Source of the DNA: Siphonodentalium dalli
Taxonomy: Eukaryota > Mollusca > Scaphopoda > Gadilida > Siphonodentaliidae
Direction: 5' to 3'
Length of the DNA: 64,000 bases
Assembly: GCA_032622095.1 (NCBI GenBank)
Contig: CP136063.1
Coordinates: forward strand, 270,375,426 to 270,439,425
Below the pieces are notes generated by a model. It saw nothing but the letters and a program-made list of their open reading frames with translations. It did no database searches and was not told the DNA's origin. The translations under genes were made by a program, and so were the position numbers. The stretch's first letter is position 1, and every line of letters begins with the position of its first letter. Of this stretch, positions 20,388 through 33,435 are shown piece after piece.

Positions 20388-22536
20388 TCTATATATATAA
20401 AACCCGTCGTCTGTGTGTGTGTGTATCTGTGTATCTGTGTGTGTGTGTATAACTCGGTCACGCTTTTGGCGCGTTTATAACTTTTCTACCGTGCGTCCAA
20501 TGTGGCCCAAATTTGTACCACGACCTATAGTGTGTCATAAAAGGTGACTCACCAAATTTCACGCCGATTGGTCAAAGCAAACCTGAGATATAACATGGTC
20601 CCCAAATGCAGCATTTGCACTCAAGTAGACACTATTTCTTATGACGTTTGTCAAAATGACGTCATTGACGTCGAACGCAAACCAACACGTGCTTTGCCAT
20701 TGTAGGCGAAACATCCAGCGCTCTACCAAAGCGTTGTTGGACATAGGCGCTAAATTAATGTGTCAGTTCAGGTTCAATGTGAATTTAGGTAACGAATGTT
20801 GATTTTGTTGCGGAAGTGCATGTATAGTGGGGTGTAGAGTCAAGATTCGAACGTTCTACCGTCGTTGGGAATGGGTGGATGTATAGTGGGGTGCAGAGTC
20901 AAGACGCGAACGTTCGTCGTTGGGAATTGGTGCTAATATGGTATATTTTAATTTGCCAGTTGGGTTTGAACATAAGTAAAGAAAGCTGTCTTTGATACGA
21001 AAGTTGTGCATTGAGTGTGGAATCGACGGAGTACCGGTATACACGGAAGATGGCGAATGGACACAGTCTGACCTCCCGCCAGTGGGTACCGTGAACTCAG
21101 TAAATTCGCCGGAACCCAGTTGAAAAAAGCACATTCCCGGGACAGGCATAATAATAGGGCCTATACAGTGTAAACACTATACTGCCGACGCTAATTAATG
21201 CTCTTTTAATCTTTCGGTTGAGTGCAAATCTGATACAAGAATAAATGTTTAAAAGATCACAATGCGCAAAGCGCACGCAGTTTAAATTCATATAATGTGC
21301 GCGAAGCTCACAAAGGGGCTGCAGGCCCCTCCCCTGCTAAATAAAGGTTCCGAATTGAGCCTGTTTCAGTTAGTATAGATTAAGTAAAATATCTTGATTG
21401 TTGCGTTCCATATGCGCGCGTGCATGCATATACGTGGGTTAGGGAGATGGTGGTGGGGGCAAAAATACAGTTTTATTGAAATAAAGTGTTCATACAAATG
21501 GGCCACGCCTAATAATAGGGCCTACAGTGTAAACACTATACTGCCGACGCTAATTAATGCTCTTTTAATCTTTCGGTTGAGTGCAAATCTGATACAAGAA
21601 TAAATGTTTAAAATATCACAATGCGCAAAGCGCACGCAGTTTAAATTCATATAATGTGCGCGAAGCTCACAAAGGGGCTGCAGGCCCCTCCACTGCTAAA
21701 TAAAGGTTCCGAATTGAGCCTGTTTCAGTTAGTACCGGTATACCGGTATAGATTAAGTAAAATATCTTGATTGTTGCGTTCCATATATGTGCATGCATAT
21801 ACGTGGGTTGGGGAGATGATGGTGGGGGCAAAAATACAGTTTTATTGAAATAAAGTGTTCATACAAATGGGCCACGCAGTGCAGGGCGTGTGATCAATAG
21901 GCTGCATGTTGAATACAGGGTCCGTTTAAAATGTGCTGCAAGCTCCCTATATATGTGCGCGAAGCTCACGCAGTTTAAGATCATATAATGTGCGCGAAGC
22001 GCAGAAAGGGGCTGTAGGCCGCTCTCCCTCTAAATAAAGATTCCGAATTGAGACTGTTTCAGTTAGTATAGATAAAGTAAAATATTTTGATTGTTGCGTT
22101 CCATATGTGCATGCATATACATGGGTTGGGGAGATGGGGGTGGGGGTAAAAATACAGTTTTATTGAAATAAAGTGTTCAAACAAACGGGCCGTGCAGTGC
22201 AGGCGTGTGATCATTAGGCGGCATGCTGAATACAGGTTCCAAATGGGGTCCGTTCAAAATGTGCAGCAAGCTCCCGAATGTAGGCTCCTGAATTGAGTAT
22301 GTTTCAGTTGGTGCATAGTATTTAAATAATATACTGATTTTGTTTCGTTCAATATGTGCATGCGCATATATGTACTGGGTGTGTAGAAATACAGTTTTAG
22401 TGAAATAAAGTGTTCCAACGCGCATCCAGTAACAAAAAGGAGAAGCATGACCATTCCATGTGTCCATGAACGCGGACACTAGAAAATAACAAAGAAAAGT
22501 TATATACCCGTCATTTTGTGACGGGCAACCCCCTAG
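20388..22536 (+). mobile_element. Non-autonomous Helitron 2, joined directly to Helitron 1
   Basis: It starts TCTATATATATAAAACCCG at 20388, immediately after the CTAG of Helitron 1, and ends with the same hairpin and CTAG (22533-22536) followed by T. Overall sequence is close to Helitron 1. It is longer (2149 bp) because an internal segment of about 360 bp (from about 21147) is repeated once from about 21508. The pair sits head to tail with no intervening host base, inside a single A|T target. Confidence 0.9.
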
Positions 22537-22559
22537 TATAGAATAAGACACATTCTTAA

Positions 22560-23705
22560 AGGCACACCTTATGAATATGCATTTTTTTTTTATGAGGATT
22601 ATATTTTGAAGAGATAGAAGACCATGGAATTTTTCTCTCGTAGGGTTCTTCCAAAAGTATTCAGGGATATAGTGTTTTCTGATTTCATCCTAATGACTGC
22701 ATATAATATCCACATATGGTGCATATCCTATTGTCATTACCATTCGGAGATTTCTATAGACAGTTTATGATTTGCAGTTCTGAGCTTCAGCAGGTATATT
22801 GACAGATTAGACGGCAAAATCTTCAAGTAATTTGGATAACCGTAGTAAGTTTTAATAAAACTATAAAATTGGGCCCTCGATGAAGCAGATGTGTTCATGT
22901 CAACGATGAGTGCGTCCCAATGACGTTGTTTGAGAACAGTTTGTGCATTTCTCAGTTCAATAGCGGTCAGGCCCGTCTGGGTGATCCATTTGATTGCAAT
23001 TTCAAATCATAAAGAGTATTTTTGACAAAAGATAACAATTTGGAGTTATTTTTGTCTGCTGTCTTTGAGTTCATCTCTTGAGTCTGATAAATTAAGGTAT
23101 AAATATTCTTAGCTAACTCAGAGCCGTCACTCGATACGAGCTTTGGCCAATATGTCAGAGCTCGGCATGTTATTTCTATAGAGACGGGGAGTCGTGCGAA
23201 TTCTGCATATATATACTATGTAATTAGGGGTACTCATTTTGATGGACGCAACCATCTTACACAATTTTAGATGTAGTGTCTCTACACTTTGAGTACGTTC
23301 AAAGCACCAGATCTCGCTTCCATACAGTAAAATATGTGAAATCATCTTATCGAATAAATCAAGCATTATATCAATGGGTAGGTTCAGTTTTCGGACCTTA
23401 TTAAGCAGTCCGTACACGGCTCTCGTTGCAGAATTAACTGTGTTCTTTATGTTATGGCAGAAGCGACCATTATAAAATAATTTAACCCCTAAATAAATGA
23501 ACTCTTAACTATTTCTAGGCTACAGCCAGGCTATAGCCTCTATACATGAATGTGGGCAGATGTTTCGACCATTTCTTCGTGAAAATCATTAATTTGGTCT
23601 TTTTTGTATTGACTTGAAGTTTCCAAGCTTCTGCATAATCGGCAAAGGCGAGGAGAGTCATATGCATATTATTCTCGTCGTCAGAAAATAGAACTGTATC
23701 GTATG
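22560..23705 (-). mobile_element. Decayed LINE, palm-to-C-terminus fragment
   Basis: Minus-strand reading from 23705: a degenerate catalytic segment (YDTVLFSDDENNMHM, with the YADDT box damaged), FADYAEAWKLQVNTKKTKLM, then YGLLNKVRKLNLPIDIMLDL, SHILLYGSEIW, KMSTPNYIVY, RHWDALIVDMN, IKTYYGYPNYLKILP and a zinc-knuckle start RICTICGYY near 22700. This is the standard thumb and C-terminal order of a non-LTR retrotransposon reverse transcriptase. Stops and frame changes are scattered, and the 5' half is missing. It lies just beyond the end of Helitron 2. Similar in style to the element at 53350, but the two are not the same copy. Confidence 0.88.
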
Positions 23706-24595
23706 TTCGTAGCTACTAAAATACTATGCAATATGTCATATCCTAGTTTATTACCTTTTTCTTGTTTCTGGTTGGCATTTGTGATCCCCTCTGCCGCTTT
23801 GAATGTGTGATACTCATCAATTCGAAACCACGTGATTCCCCACCGTGTTATACAATAATATTATTATGACACATATCAGACGCGTTCATTATAGGGACGA
23901 CATAATGTAAGTGTGGTGGTGTGGTGGAGTATAGTTGCGAAACGCGTTACAAGCCGCTGTGATTTATCAAACAAATTATTTCCTCATGATTTAAACCTGG
24001 TTTGTAGTAACTTATCATTACCAGAATGTGAACATAACGTACTGAGTATTTTGGCACTGCAAATTGTCCGTGGGCTTCTAAAAGGTCGTACCTGCCATTT
24101 CGGAGCGAAACATTTTATTGCATTTTCGGAATCTACGGGTTCGATTTATAAGTTAATCAGATAACGTTGTCAATAATTGTGCAGGTATAAATGTCATTTA
24201 TCGGTTTTTTTTATAGAGAAATTCGTGCTCTAAAATGCCGTATCGTTAATTCTAAAATGTAGTAATTTTTATTGTCGAAACCGAAATCCTTATCCCGAGG
24301 GACAGAGACCAACGAAGCCGCGGAAATCGTCCAAACTAAAATGTCATATCTCAGTATAATGTCACAGATTTCTATTTTCCCTTCTGAAGCGTCGTAAAAT
24401 GTATGCGAATTTACGCACTAAAACGATACGACAATAACGCATGTATGTGTACCTGCCACATGCGTGACGAATCATTTCTCCAAGAAATTCTTCAGCGATG
24501 AGTCTTCGACAAGACTTTAGTACTGAATAGATTTTCCTCCTCTTGGTTTACAAGCACCGTCGTTAGAGAAAGAATAATGTGGGAGCATCCTATTG
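23706..24595. other. Spacer without a recognisable gene
   Basis: An 83-codon forward frame at 23913-24164 has ordinary composition but no domain I recognise and no flanking splice context. I regard it as unsupported. Confidence 0.4.
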
Positions 24596-25003
24596 TTAAC
24601 CCTTTACCCAACAAACCGGCCAAAACCGGCCAAATAAAGCTTCAACAGCCTAAAATATCTTCGGTCTGTCTCAATAGAACCATACAAATATGGATATCAT
24701 TGGAACCGGTTCAATGACCACATTGTGATGGTTACAGTTATGCCCTGTGCCAATGCATTCTATTATATATGCGAGTCGACCATAGGTCGCCTCGCATATA
24801 TAAGAGAATGCATTGGCCTAAAAAATCAAAAAAAATCTTTTTTTAACACTTTTTACCATTTTTTCTTACATTCTTTAACAATTTTATAATTTTTAATGTG
24901 TTAATCCAATGCATTCTCTTATATATGCGAGGCGACCTATGGTCGACTCGCATATATAAGAGAATGCATTGGCACAGGGCCGTTCTGTTGGGTAAAGGGT
25001 TAA
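24596..25003. mobile_element. piggyBac-like MITE, copy C (complete)
   Basis: TTAA (24596-24599 and 25000-25003) brackets CCCTTTACCCAACA / TGTTGGGTAAAGGG. It has two 66-bp near-palindromes (about 24749-24817 and 24905-24973), each of two CCAATGCATTCTCTTATATA-type arms, separated by an AT-rich spacer rich in ttttt. It is the best-preserved copy at 408 bp, with no coding capacity. Its left flank carries the aaccggccaaaaccggcc segment that copy A carries on its right, so copy A is inserted in the opposite orientation. Confidence 0.93.
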
Positions 25004-26700
25004 GAAACGGAAAGAGCAATGGGCCTTTCATAACCTGATTATCAGGGATCTATCTGTATGATGACGAAGAACACTTTTAGAGTACTTCAGATTGAACAGA
25101 GAACAATTTGCCCAGGTGCTTCATCTCATTGCACCAGTCATAACGAGAAGCCGAACACATGTGAGAGAAGTCTTATGTCCCCAACAAAGGCTGGTCATAA
25201 AGATTATGTATAAGATAAGTTTATATTTTGAGAATTAATTGATTTTATTTACAAACAATTTCAACAAACAATCATGAACAGCCTTTTAACCGGGTGTGAA
25301 AACTTCTAAAATGTTTTTAAAAAGCTTTCATTTGAAGCTTCAACCTAATCTAATAAAAACAATACCTGTATATGGAACTTATTCAAACTAATTATTCAAA
25401 GGAATTATGTTTTTTCGACCCGTCAGTTATAAGCATCGATTCGGTAATCAAATCTTGTGTCGTAGGTTCACTGGGGCTTTGTAACATAGAGCGCTCATGC
25501 GATCCCATATTATATGGCGAATGTGGTATTGGAATCGAAACAGCACTGCATCTGCGGTTGCTGTTGCATCTGTGGTTACTGGTGAGCAGGGAGAGGCATG
25601 CCAAATATTACGTCATAATAAGAAATTCTTGATTATTCGAAACAAAATTTGGTAGTATGCGTTATTCGCATCCGATTGTCGTATCAATAATCGTTGTCGC
25701 AGGTATGTGTCCTTGTCAATTGAAAATCATATGTTGGTAGTCGACGAAAACGGATGCGACTTTATACGCATACGTAAATCGGATTCGTTTCACGCAGGTA
25801 TGTGTGCTCAGCTTTAATGTGAAATTTAAATTAGCATGCGTGATATGTACCACGAACCATGTCTATTGTGAGTCCGATAACTATTGTCTAAATCGGATGA
25901 AAATAAGAATTATGTTCTTAAATTTAAATGTATGATCAAAAGGGCGCATTAATTTGGTCATGATTCATACAAACATTATCCCCTGACGCACGAAAGCGCC
26001 GCCAGATGTATATTAAGTGGTTAAATACTGAGGTTTAAACTGGGTATGACGAATCAGGCCACGGAGTGTATGCCCTCTGTTTGTACTGAGTTCTGAATAT
26101 ATCGCTCAGTATTATTTTCACACCCATTGGTTGATATGGGAAGTACCAATTTATTTTATGGATGTGAACGCACATGTCTAGAACACTATAGATCTTGTCC
26201 ATCAAGATATAGCTTACATGTATGTACAAACGTGATGGCGTTTGTGATATGCAACTTGTAGACCGTATTAATATTATAGTTTACCGTTATTTCAGGGGGA
26301 TGACAGCGTCATAGAATGCTTGTATCAAAATGGGCGTGTCCAAGTGTCCCACTCACACAACGTTGGCTTAGAAAATATTCGGCTCATGAGTGTAAGTATT
26401 ATCATCTTAAGTATAATATACGACCGCGCAGCGTTGCACACTTCTTGTTTTACCCTTTGTTGTGGAAACCGCGCTTTGACCACAGTCAGAGTAATCAAAT
26501 ACACGTGGTTACCGACGTAATGTAATTGTCTCACTAACATGAACGTGGCCAAAGGGTCTTGAAATTTTGAACAAAGTCGAGGCTGAAACACGACAAATAC
26601 CACATCCCTGATAATTATAAATGAAGATAACTTCGATCTCGAATGGGAAAAACAATTCTCTAGCTACGTCATACTTAGTTCCAACTGAAACGGCATTTTC
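25004..26700. other. Spacer, no supported gene
   Basis: The motif cgcaggtatgtgt occurs twice (about 25698 and 25794) with loosely related surroundings. The short open frames show no domain. AT-rich. Confidence 0.4.
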
Positions 26701-26717
26701 CCTATATTAGCGGGCTT

Positions 26718-26835
26718 ATGTTGCCGATCGAACATTTGTCGGGTTAATCCTCTCCCCCATTCCGATATAACAGCGGTCTAGTGTTGCCGATCGGACGTTT
26801 GTCGATTTAATCCTCTCTCCCGTTCCGATAGAAGA
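26718..26835. repeat. 62-bp tandem pair
   Basis: Two copies spaced 62 bases share gttgccgatcg, acatttgtcg / acgtttgtcg, ttaatcctct and attccgata / gttccgata. Identity is moderate. The next ~40 bases (aatcagaaatggtaacgc) recur at about 35444. Confidence 0.75.
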
Positions 26836-27174
26836 AAACCATAATCAGAAATGGTAACGCCCTCAAGATTATATTATTACGCATAAATATAAATTATAAA
26901 AAAAATGTAAAATATATTGGTTACATGAATGCACCGCCCCAGAATTACGTTAAATCAACTAATCATTCAAATTATTACAAAAAAATACGGCTTATTACTG
27001 CAAGTTTCTCATTCACCACACCAGAAGTCTCTAAATGCGGATCAAAAATCGGAGTCATTGTGTTCCCGCCATAAAATCTTCAACAGTGGTCCAGCCATTG
27101 TTGATATCTAAACACTGAAAGCAATTAATGCGGTCATAATAGTTACATACTGCAACTATCAATCCAGCGAATAT

Positions 27175-27699
27175 GATATGATTGATAGAAAAAACCACTA
27201 TTATGATGATCGTGTCGTTATCTGTTTAAAATAGGTATCAATTGACATATACGCACCCGTTACCTCATTAAAATCAACATATTTCGACCATTTTAGGGGA
27301 CCTCCGCGAATTTGGGGACCTCCGCAAATAGGGACCTACTGCGAATTGTCACAACAGGCTATCAGTTGGTTGAATACTATTTCCCTTTTTACTAAAGTAA
27401 ACAAGTAAATATCGAATGACGATACATATATTTCTAAACAAGCATTGCAAATAATGTTATTGGGACGAAAAGTCGCAAGACTTGTTCCGTATTATGATGA
27501 TGGTGATGATATGATTGATAGAACAAACCACTCTTATGATGATCGTGTCGTTATTTGTTTAAAACATGTATCAATTGACATATACGCACCCGTTCCCTCG
27601 TTAAAATCAACATATTTCGACAATTTTAGGGGAACACCGCGAATTCGGGGATCTCCGCAAATATATCTCCACAAATAGGGACCTACTGCGAATTGTCAA
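27175..27699. repeat. Direct repeat pair, about 180 bp, spacing 333
   Basis: 27175-27352 and 27508-27699 share gatatgattgatagaa, tgatgatcgtgtcgttat, caattgacatatacgcaccc and agggacctactgcgaattgt. The second copy contains about 14 extra bases near its end. Probably a satellite-like or LTR-like pair. I see no LTR features between them. Confidence 0.85.
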
Positions 27700-27974
27700 A
27701 ACCGGAAAAAAAACGATTATCTATTTATAAAACGTCCACAGACACACAGCGATCTAAAATTTGCCCACCAGTATACACCCGATGGGCGTTAATAAAAGTA
27801 TACATCGTTTATTATATGTTATTATTCATGGCAATCTCACACGAATTCCCCGTCGAGTAAATTTTGGGCTAACGTTTGTTAGAATGTACCAAGTACATAT
27901 CCATAGCAATACCATAGTAACACATGCTATAAGGCACACGTACATGTACGGGTGACTAACCCTGCCTATTATAA

Positions 27975-28290
27975 AACTTCATGGGGAAATCGTGGTGAAG
28001 ATCGATATTTGCCGGGCGTTAATGTTGGGAATTTGAGATATATCGCTTGAACTACGATGTTAGTGTGTTAATGCGAGTCCGTGTTAAAACTAGAGTTATA
28101 CCCCCTACAATGTAAGTGTGTCAGTGCGAGCTTGTGTTAAAACTAGAGTTATACCTCCTATGATGTAAGTGATATGTCTCAGTGACCAAAACAATTGGAT
28201 GCTGTCGATAAATTTACAAATGTGAACAGGTAGAAGAATATCATACAAAGCTGTCGCAATAATTCAAAGACCCCCAGAACCCCGTCAAAT
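27975..28290. repeat. Dispersed repeat, copy 1 (partner 32675-32970)
   Basis: catggggaaat, cgatatt(t/a)gc(c/t)ggg, ttgggaatttgag, tcgcttgaact, aaaactagagttat and gtagaagaatat occur in the same order at 32675-32970. Copy 1 also has an internal short duplication of the gtgtgttaatgcgagtccgt region (about 28060-28150). Confidence 0.8.
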
Positions 28291-28299
28291 TTTACACAA

Positions 28300-29005
28300 G
28301 AGCGAACACACGGACCCCGACCCCCCAAAAGTATGCGAATACAGCATTGTAATATATATATATATATATACGACGAATCTGAGATTCATTTTATTACATA
28401 ATCACATTTTAGCAAGGAAAACGATCTCGACACGGCTAATGTTAATACAAATTGATATTGTTTTCCATACCATTTCAAAAGAGGAAGTAAACTCACCGTC
28501 AAGAAAAAGTATAGTTCCATCTTAAATGTGTCTTTTCATATTGACAAAATTGTTCAATCAACCTTATCTCCCATGTTCATCTCACAGTCAGCACTAAATA
28601 GCAAAAAACATATTGAATACCATAATAATAAACTTCCGGCATGGACATCGATATCATTGCGATAAGCTATTTACGTCACTGCACGTTCCGATAATACACG
28701 TGTGTCTTACCGGATTTAGTGGTTAATCGTGTGATAAATTAAATATAGTAACAACGCTCTATTGGCGAAGGTAGCAGTACAGAGCACTGATTATTAAAAC
28801 TTAGATTGAAATGTGCTAATCATTAGTGAAGTTAAAAGCCTCAAATTACGCTTGCTGTTTTGTTCATCCCTGTACAATTTCTTTGGTTAATATAGGTCAA
28901 TATACTAAATTTAGTACTTTTTATATGGGCATCATACGCCACAATAAGATCTACCCATGCGCTAGAACTTAGAAAGACCAGGTGCAGACTTTTCTTCGTC
29001 CTGTA
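28300..29005. other. Spacer with a TA run
   Basis: A (TA)n run lies at about 28350-28370. No gene and no long repeat match were noticed. Confidence 0.4.
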
Positions 29006-29009
29006 AGAA

Positions 29010-29912
29010 TGAAGATCGTTCAGTGTTAGTCTATTCCTGGTATGTTACCACTACATATCGTTCATTGTTAGTCTATTCCTGGTATGTTACAAATAAAGAT
29101 CGTTCATTGTTAGTCTTATTCCTGATATGTTACAAATAAAGAGCGTTCATTTTTAGTCTTATTCCTGGTATGTTACCAATAACGATCGTGCATTGTTAGT
29201 CTATTCATGGTATGTTACAAATAAAGATAGTTCATTGTTAGTCAACTCCTGGTATGTTACCAATAATGAGCATTCATTGTTAGTCTATTCATGGTATGTT
29301 ACCAATAAAGAACATTAATTGTGAGTCTATTCATGGTATGTTACCAATAAAGAGCGTTCAGTGTTAGTATATCCCTGGTATGTTACCAATAAAGACCGTC
29401 CATTGTTAGTCTATTCCTGGTATATTACCAATAAAGATCATTTATTGTTAGTCTATTCATGGCATGTTAAAACAAAGAGCGTTCATTGGTAGTCTATTCA
29501 TGGTATGTTACCATTACAGATAAGTCATTTAGTCTACTCCTGGTATGTTACCAATACAGAGAATTCATTGTTAGTCCATTCCTGCTATGTTACAAATAAA
29601 GATCGTTCACTGTTAGTCTCTTCATGGTATGTAACCAATAAAGAGCATTCATTGTTAGTCTATTCGTGGTATGTTACCAATAAAGAGCGTTCATTGTTAG
29701 TCTATTCGTGGTATGTTACCAATAAAGAGCATTCATTGTTAGTCTATTCGTGGTATGTTACCAATAAAGAGCGTTCATTGTTAGTCTATTCGTGGTATGT
29801 TACCAATAAAGAGCATTCATTGTTAGTCTATTCGTGGTATGTTACCAATAAAGAGCGTTCATTGTTAGTATATTAATGGATGTTACCAATAAAGAGCGTT
29901 CATTGTTAGCGC
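29010..29912. repeat. 42-bp minisatellite
   Basis: About 21 copies of a 42-bp unit built on attgttagtctattcgtggt, atgttaccaataaaga and gcgttc. The copies at 29630-29870 are nearly identical and alternate gagcattc / gagcgttc, giving an 84-bp period. The 5' half is more worn. The 123-codon open frame reflects a unit length divisible by three. Confidence 0.95.
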
Positions 29913-31605
29913 ATGCATGTAGAGTAAGTATTTTGCATCCCATCTCAAACAATGGAGGGTTTCTCCTCTCTTTCTGGGATTCGAAGAACGGAAACGATTG
30001 ATTTTCAAATTGTTTTCAGCTTTGTCATCTGCTTTATTCGTAGATTGTTTATTATAAACGTCATCACATTTACAAAATTCGTTAGGTCCCACTGATCACC
30101 CCCTTCCCCAATATAACAGCATGACATGTGTTAATCCACCAGCAAAATTAATGTCTAAAGCACTATGCATAATAAACTATTCAGCTGGCCACATACAACA
30201 AAATATTTGTAATATTACGCAATCGGTGTTAATTATAAGTCCCCGATCGTTGCCATTGCAACATTAACTTTTGGTGCCATTATAACTCTCTAGTATCGGA
30301 CATGGTGCTTCAAAGCAGTTCATGGGTAGGACCCACGTTTGAACTTCACCCCCTCATTTTGTGACAATTATAAATTGAGATTTAGCAAATTCTAAGTCGA
30401 AAAAAGGATAGCTATCTCCCTCATAGATTGTCGTACCGGACCCAAATTCGAACTTGATCCACATTATCATGTATAATAATATAAGTAATGCATAAAATTA
30501 TACCATATAAGAAAGAAAATAAATGCCTATAATTTGAGTTATCTTCCGGAATAATCTGTAACTTCTTAGTATAAAAGGTAACGACGCCGTCAGAAATGGC
30601 CGGGCCGGACCCAAATTCGAATTTGACCGGGACATTCTCATAGATAAGAAGACCATGCATGTTAACCACATTCATAAAATTATGTCAAGTTATTAGCCAT
30701 GTTCAGCCACAAGTGACTGTAACATGTAAACGTGTGTTTCTATGGTAATGCTATGGCTATTCGCATGGCGGGGAACGTCATGTGATCTTACGGCGCCAAA
30801 GCTACACGTTTTGAGACATCGGCCCAACTTGTATGTAGCAGTATGGGTAAATAATAATCCGGTGGCAGAGACACGCGACATGTCCACAGTGCGAACACCG
30901 ATATGCTTAATTGTCTTCAATCAAAACATAATCTTTCCGCGCGGACACATTGTAGTCTCCTATAGTCTCATACGGTCTAAACGGGGTTACCGTGTTCCTG
31001 GAGACGGAATGGTCACGTGAGTCATTTGACTTTTATTGGAGATGGCAAGGCACGTTACAAGTTACAGGTACGTTTGACTAAACCTGGCTATTGTCCCGAC
31101 ACGAACCGTTTCGGATTGATAGAACATGACTGGGATATTCATGCCCAGACGAGCAGAAAACACTATTTCCAGATGAAAGAATAATGTTCACTGTATATCA
31201 CACGAAACCCCTATTAATTACACCATTACAAAAGTCAATAGATAGTTCCTTGTATCTCACTAGTGACGAATAGTCGTGCGCTTCGTGGGATATTTGGCAT
31301 CGCGCCAACAAAATTACCGCGCGGATTAATACTATTGCGAAAAGTCGCGCATTAGTCCAGCATCAGACATTGCAAAAATGATTGCTTTGTTCATCAAAAT
31401 TAAATTCTTGCCCAACTTCGTTGTGCTAACGAAAATAGGCACAAAAACAAAGAGGCAAATTTGGGGATTATATTTTTCGTCCCCAGTCAGAGCGCGCAAT
31501 ACTGTCGAATACGGTTGTTAATGTGAAGCGTCTCAACTTCTTTCAAATATTTTGATTTATTAAAAAGGCACAAGGCTCTCTTTTTTCACGTGATATAAAA
31601 GACAT
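29913..31605. other. Spacer, no supported gene
   Basis: Motif cggacccaaattcgaa(c/t)tt occurs at about 30438 and 30606, an isolated diverged direct repeat. Otherwise there is nothing I can name. Confidence 0.4.
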
Positions 31606-31607
31606 TC

Positions 31608-31744
31608 AACGAGTTATGTTATAAGATTATAAGATTTTATGAAACTGGTTTGATAAATTTGATTCACAAGGCGTCTACGACTCGTTGTGAATCAGATTTA
31701 TCAAATTCGTTTAATAAAATCCTATATCCCAACATAATTCGTTT
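31608..31744. repeat. Inverted repeat with about 62-bp arms
   Basis: acgagttatgtt...aagattttat...tttgataaatttgattcac on the left pairs with gtgaatcagatttatcaaat...ataaaatcct...aacataattcgt on the right around gcgtctacgactc. Imperfect hairpin of the same style as those at 10.2-11.5 kb. Confidence 0.85.
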
Positions 31745-32670
31745 GGATGTCCTCTTTATAACGGAAAACGCGACCACTGTCATTGGGACCTCACTCCGAT
31801 GCCGATTACATATACCGAATTTAATTCAAAATAGATACCCAAGACTGAGATACATACCCAGACGTTGTACACCCGTTCCCACCGAGGGTACCTTATGTGG
31901 TTTTTTCCTTATCTGGTTATTTTATTATGTGGTCAGTTCTTTAGTAGTTATAATTTTATGTTCAAAGTGGATACGGGTAGAACTTGAGGAAAATGTGTGA
32001 GAGGATATCATAACTGGTACAGTGCAAACATGACCATGTCTTAAATGGTTATTAATTTCCAACACCATATTATTGCTAAGGCCAAATGCTTGATATCAAA
32101 TTTCGAATGACATCTGTGTGCACCAAACTTTATATTTAGCAACAGTATTGCATTTTTTCACCAGAATGTTATTGATCTGATATTCTGTCTGAAGCAAACT
32201 TATGTGGTCCATTTCTGAGTATTTATTTTAATAGTTCTAATAATATTGGTTTTGTGTGCCATATACATTGACTCATTGCAGCTGGAATTCTTCAAGTAAT
32301 ATGTATGTCTAATACTGGCCCATTTTCTGCGCAGTAGTAACCACACGAGATGGACCAAGTTCTGTCTATTTTGTACCACACAAGATGGACACCAAGTCCA
32401 AGTTCGGTATATATCGGACAAAATATGACGGTGGTATCAATTTTAGGCTACACACAAACCACATCGGGACATATTTGATGGGTCCATATTAAGTTGTAAC
32501 CAAATTGCAAACACGTTTCACCTGCATTTATAAGCCCTCATTCGACACATAACATACCACATGATATAGCAATTGCAAGTGCGGACACACACATCGACCG
32601 ACATGCGATTAGACAGGCAGACAACATACTTCCCATTTGAAGTGAACATTTAATTTGTTATAATAGAACT
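31745..32670. other. Spacer, no supported gene
   Basis: The open frame at 31650-32000 starts inside the hairpin and has no recognisable domain. A diverged short direct repeat (cacacgagatggacc / cacacaagatggacac) lies near 32341-32392. Confidence 0.4.
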
Positions 32671-32674
32671 GCAT

Positions 32675-32970
32675 GGGGAAATTAAATGTTGCTGAAATTC
32701 GATATTAGCTGGGTGTTAACTGTTAAGATTGGGAATTTGAGTTATGTCGCTTGAACTGCGATTCCGTTGTGTTACTGCGAGTCTGTGTTAACACTAGAGT
32801 TATGCCGCCTATGATGAAAACGAAATTGCTGCCTTTGCGACCAATACAATGGGTGGTTTCGAAAACTTACTATAACTGAACATGTAGAAGAATATGAGAC
32901 AAAGCGTTGTCTGTTGTGATAATTTAAAGACTCATGTCCAATTTTTCACAAGCACGAACTAGTTGACTTT
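32675..32970. repeat. Dispersed repeat, copy 2 (partner 27975-28290)
   Basis: Collinear with the copy at 27975 over about 300 bases, same strand. Ends are not defined. Confidence 0.8.
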
Positions 32971-33261
32971 GCTTATGCCAATTTTCCGGTTACATTATTC
33001 TTATCAATAGCAGTTTGATTCGCGGAAATAAGTGTACCATGTTTTTAAATTTGGTCACGTGATAGCGGATAAATTGTCTTCAATTTCAGCATAGCGCAGG
33101 AATACTCCACCAAAATGGATCGTTTGAGGAAGGCGAACTTCGTTGTGAACTTGACCGTGAGATATCGGTTGAAGGTTTCAGTAAAATATATGACCTCACT
33201 CAACCATGGTATCTCATGTTCGCGAAAGGGCCATCATCGTCGGGTAAGTATTGACCACACT

Positions 33262-33435
33262 ATAGCTCATGCCATGAATCTCTACCCCGGCTACGCCCAT
33301 ATAGAATCATATTCCACCAGTTCAAAACATGGGAACTGTCTGTGGTTCTGTATATATACCTGTTCTGACGCGGAACTTTATAACATTGAATAATAAACAC
33401 AGGAAATGTATTTCTTTGTTAATAAATGTTCCTTA
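33262..33435. repeat. Dispersed repeat, copy 2 (partner 3340-3535)
   Basis: Begins catgccatgaatctctac and continues through ctacgccca and atcatattccacca, then ttcaaaaca and gacgcggaacttta. Same order as at 3346. It supplies the sequence of the 12573-12656 palindrome arms. Confidence 0.75.

Noticed and set aside
27175-27699. Direct repeat pair as LTRs of a small retroelement
   Set aside because: Only about 155 bases separate the copies; no primer-binding site, polypurine tract or coding region is seen.
29505-29876. 123-codon frame with a 14-residue repeat
   Set aside because: Artefact of the 42-bp minisatellite.
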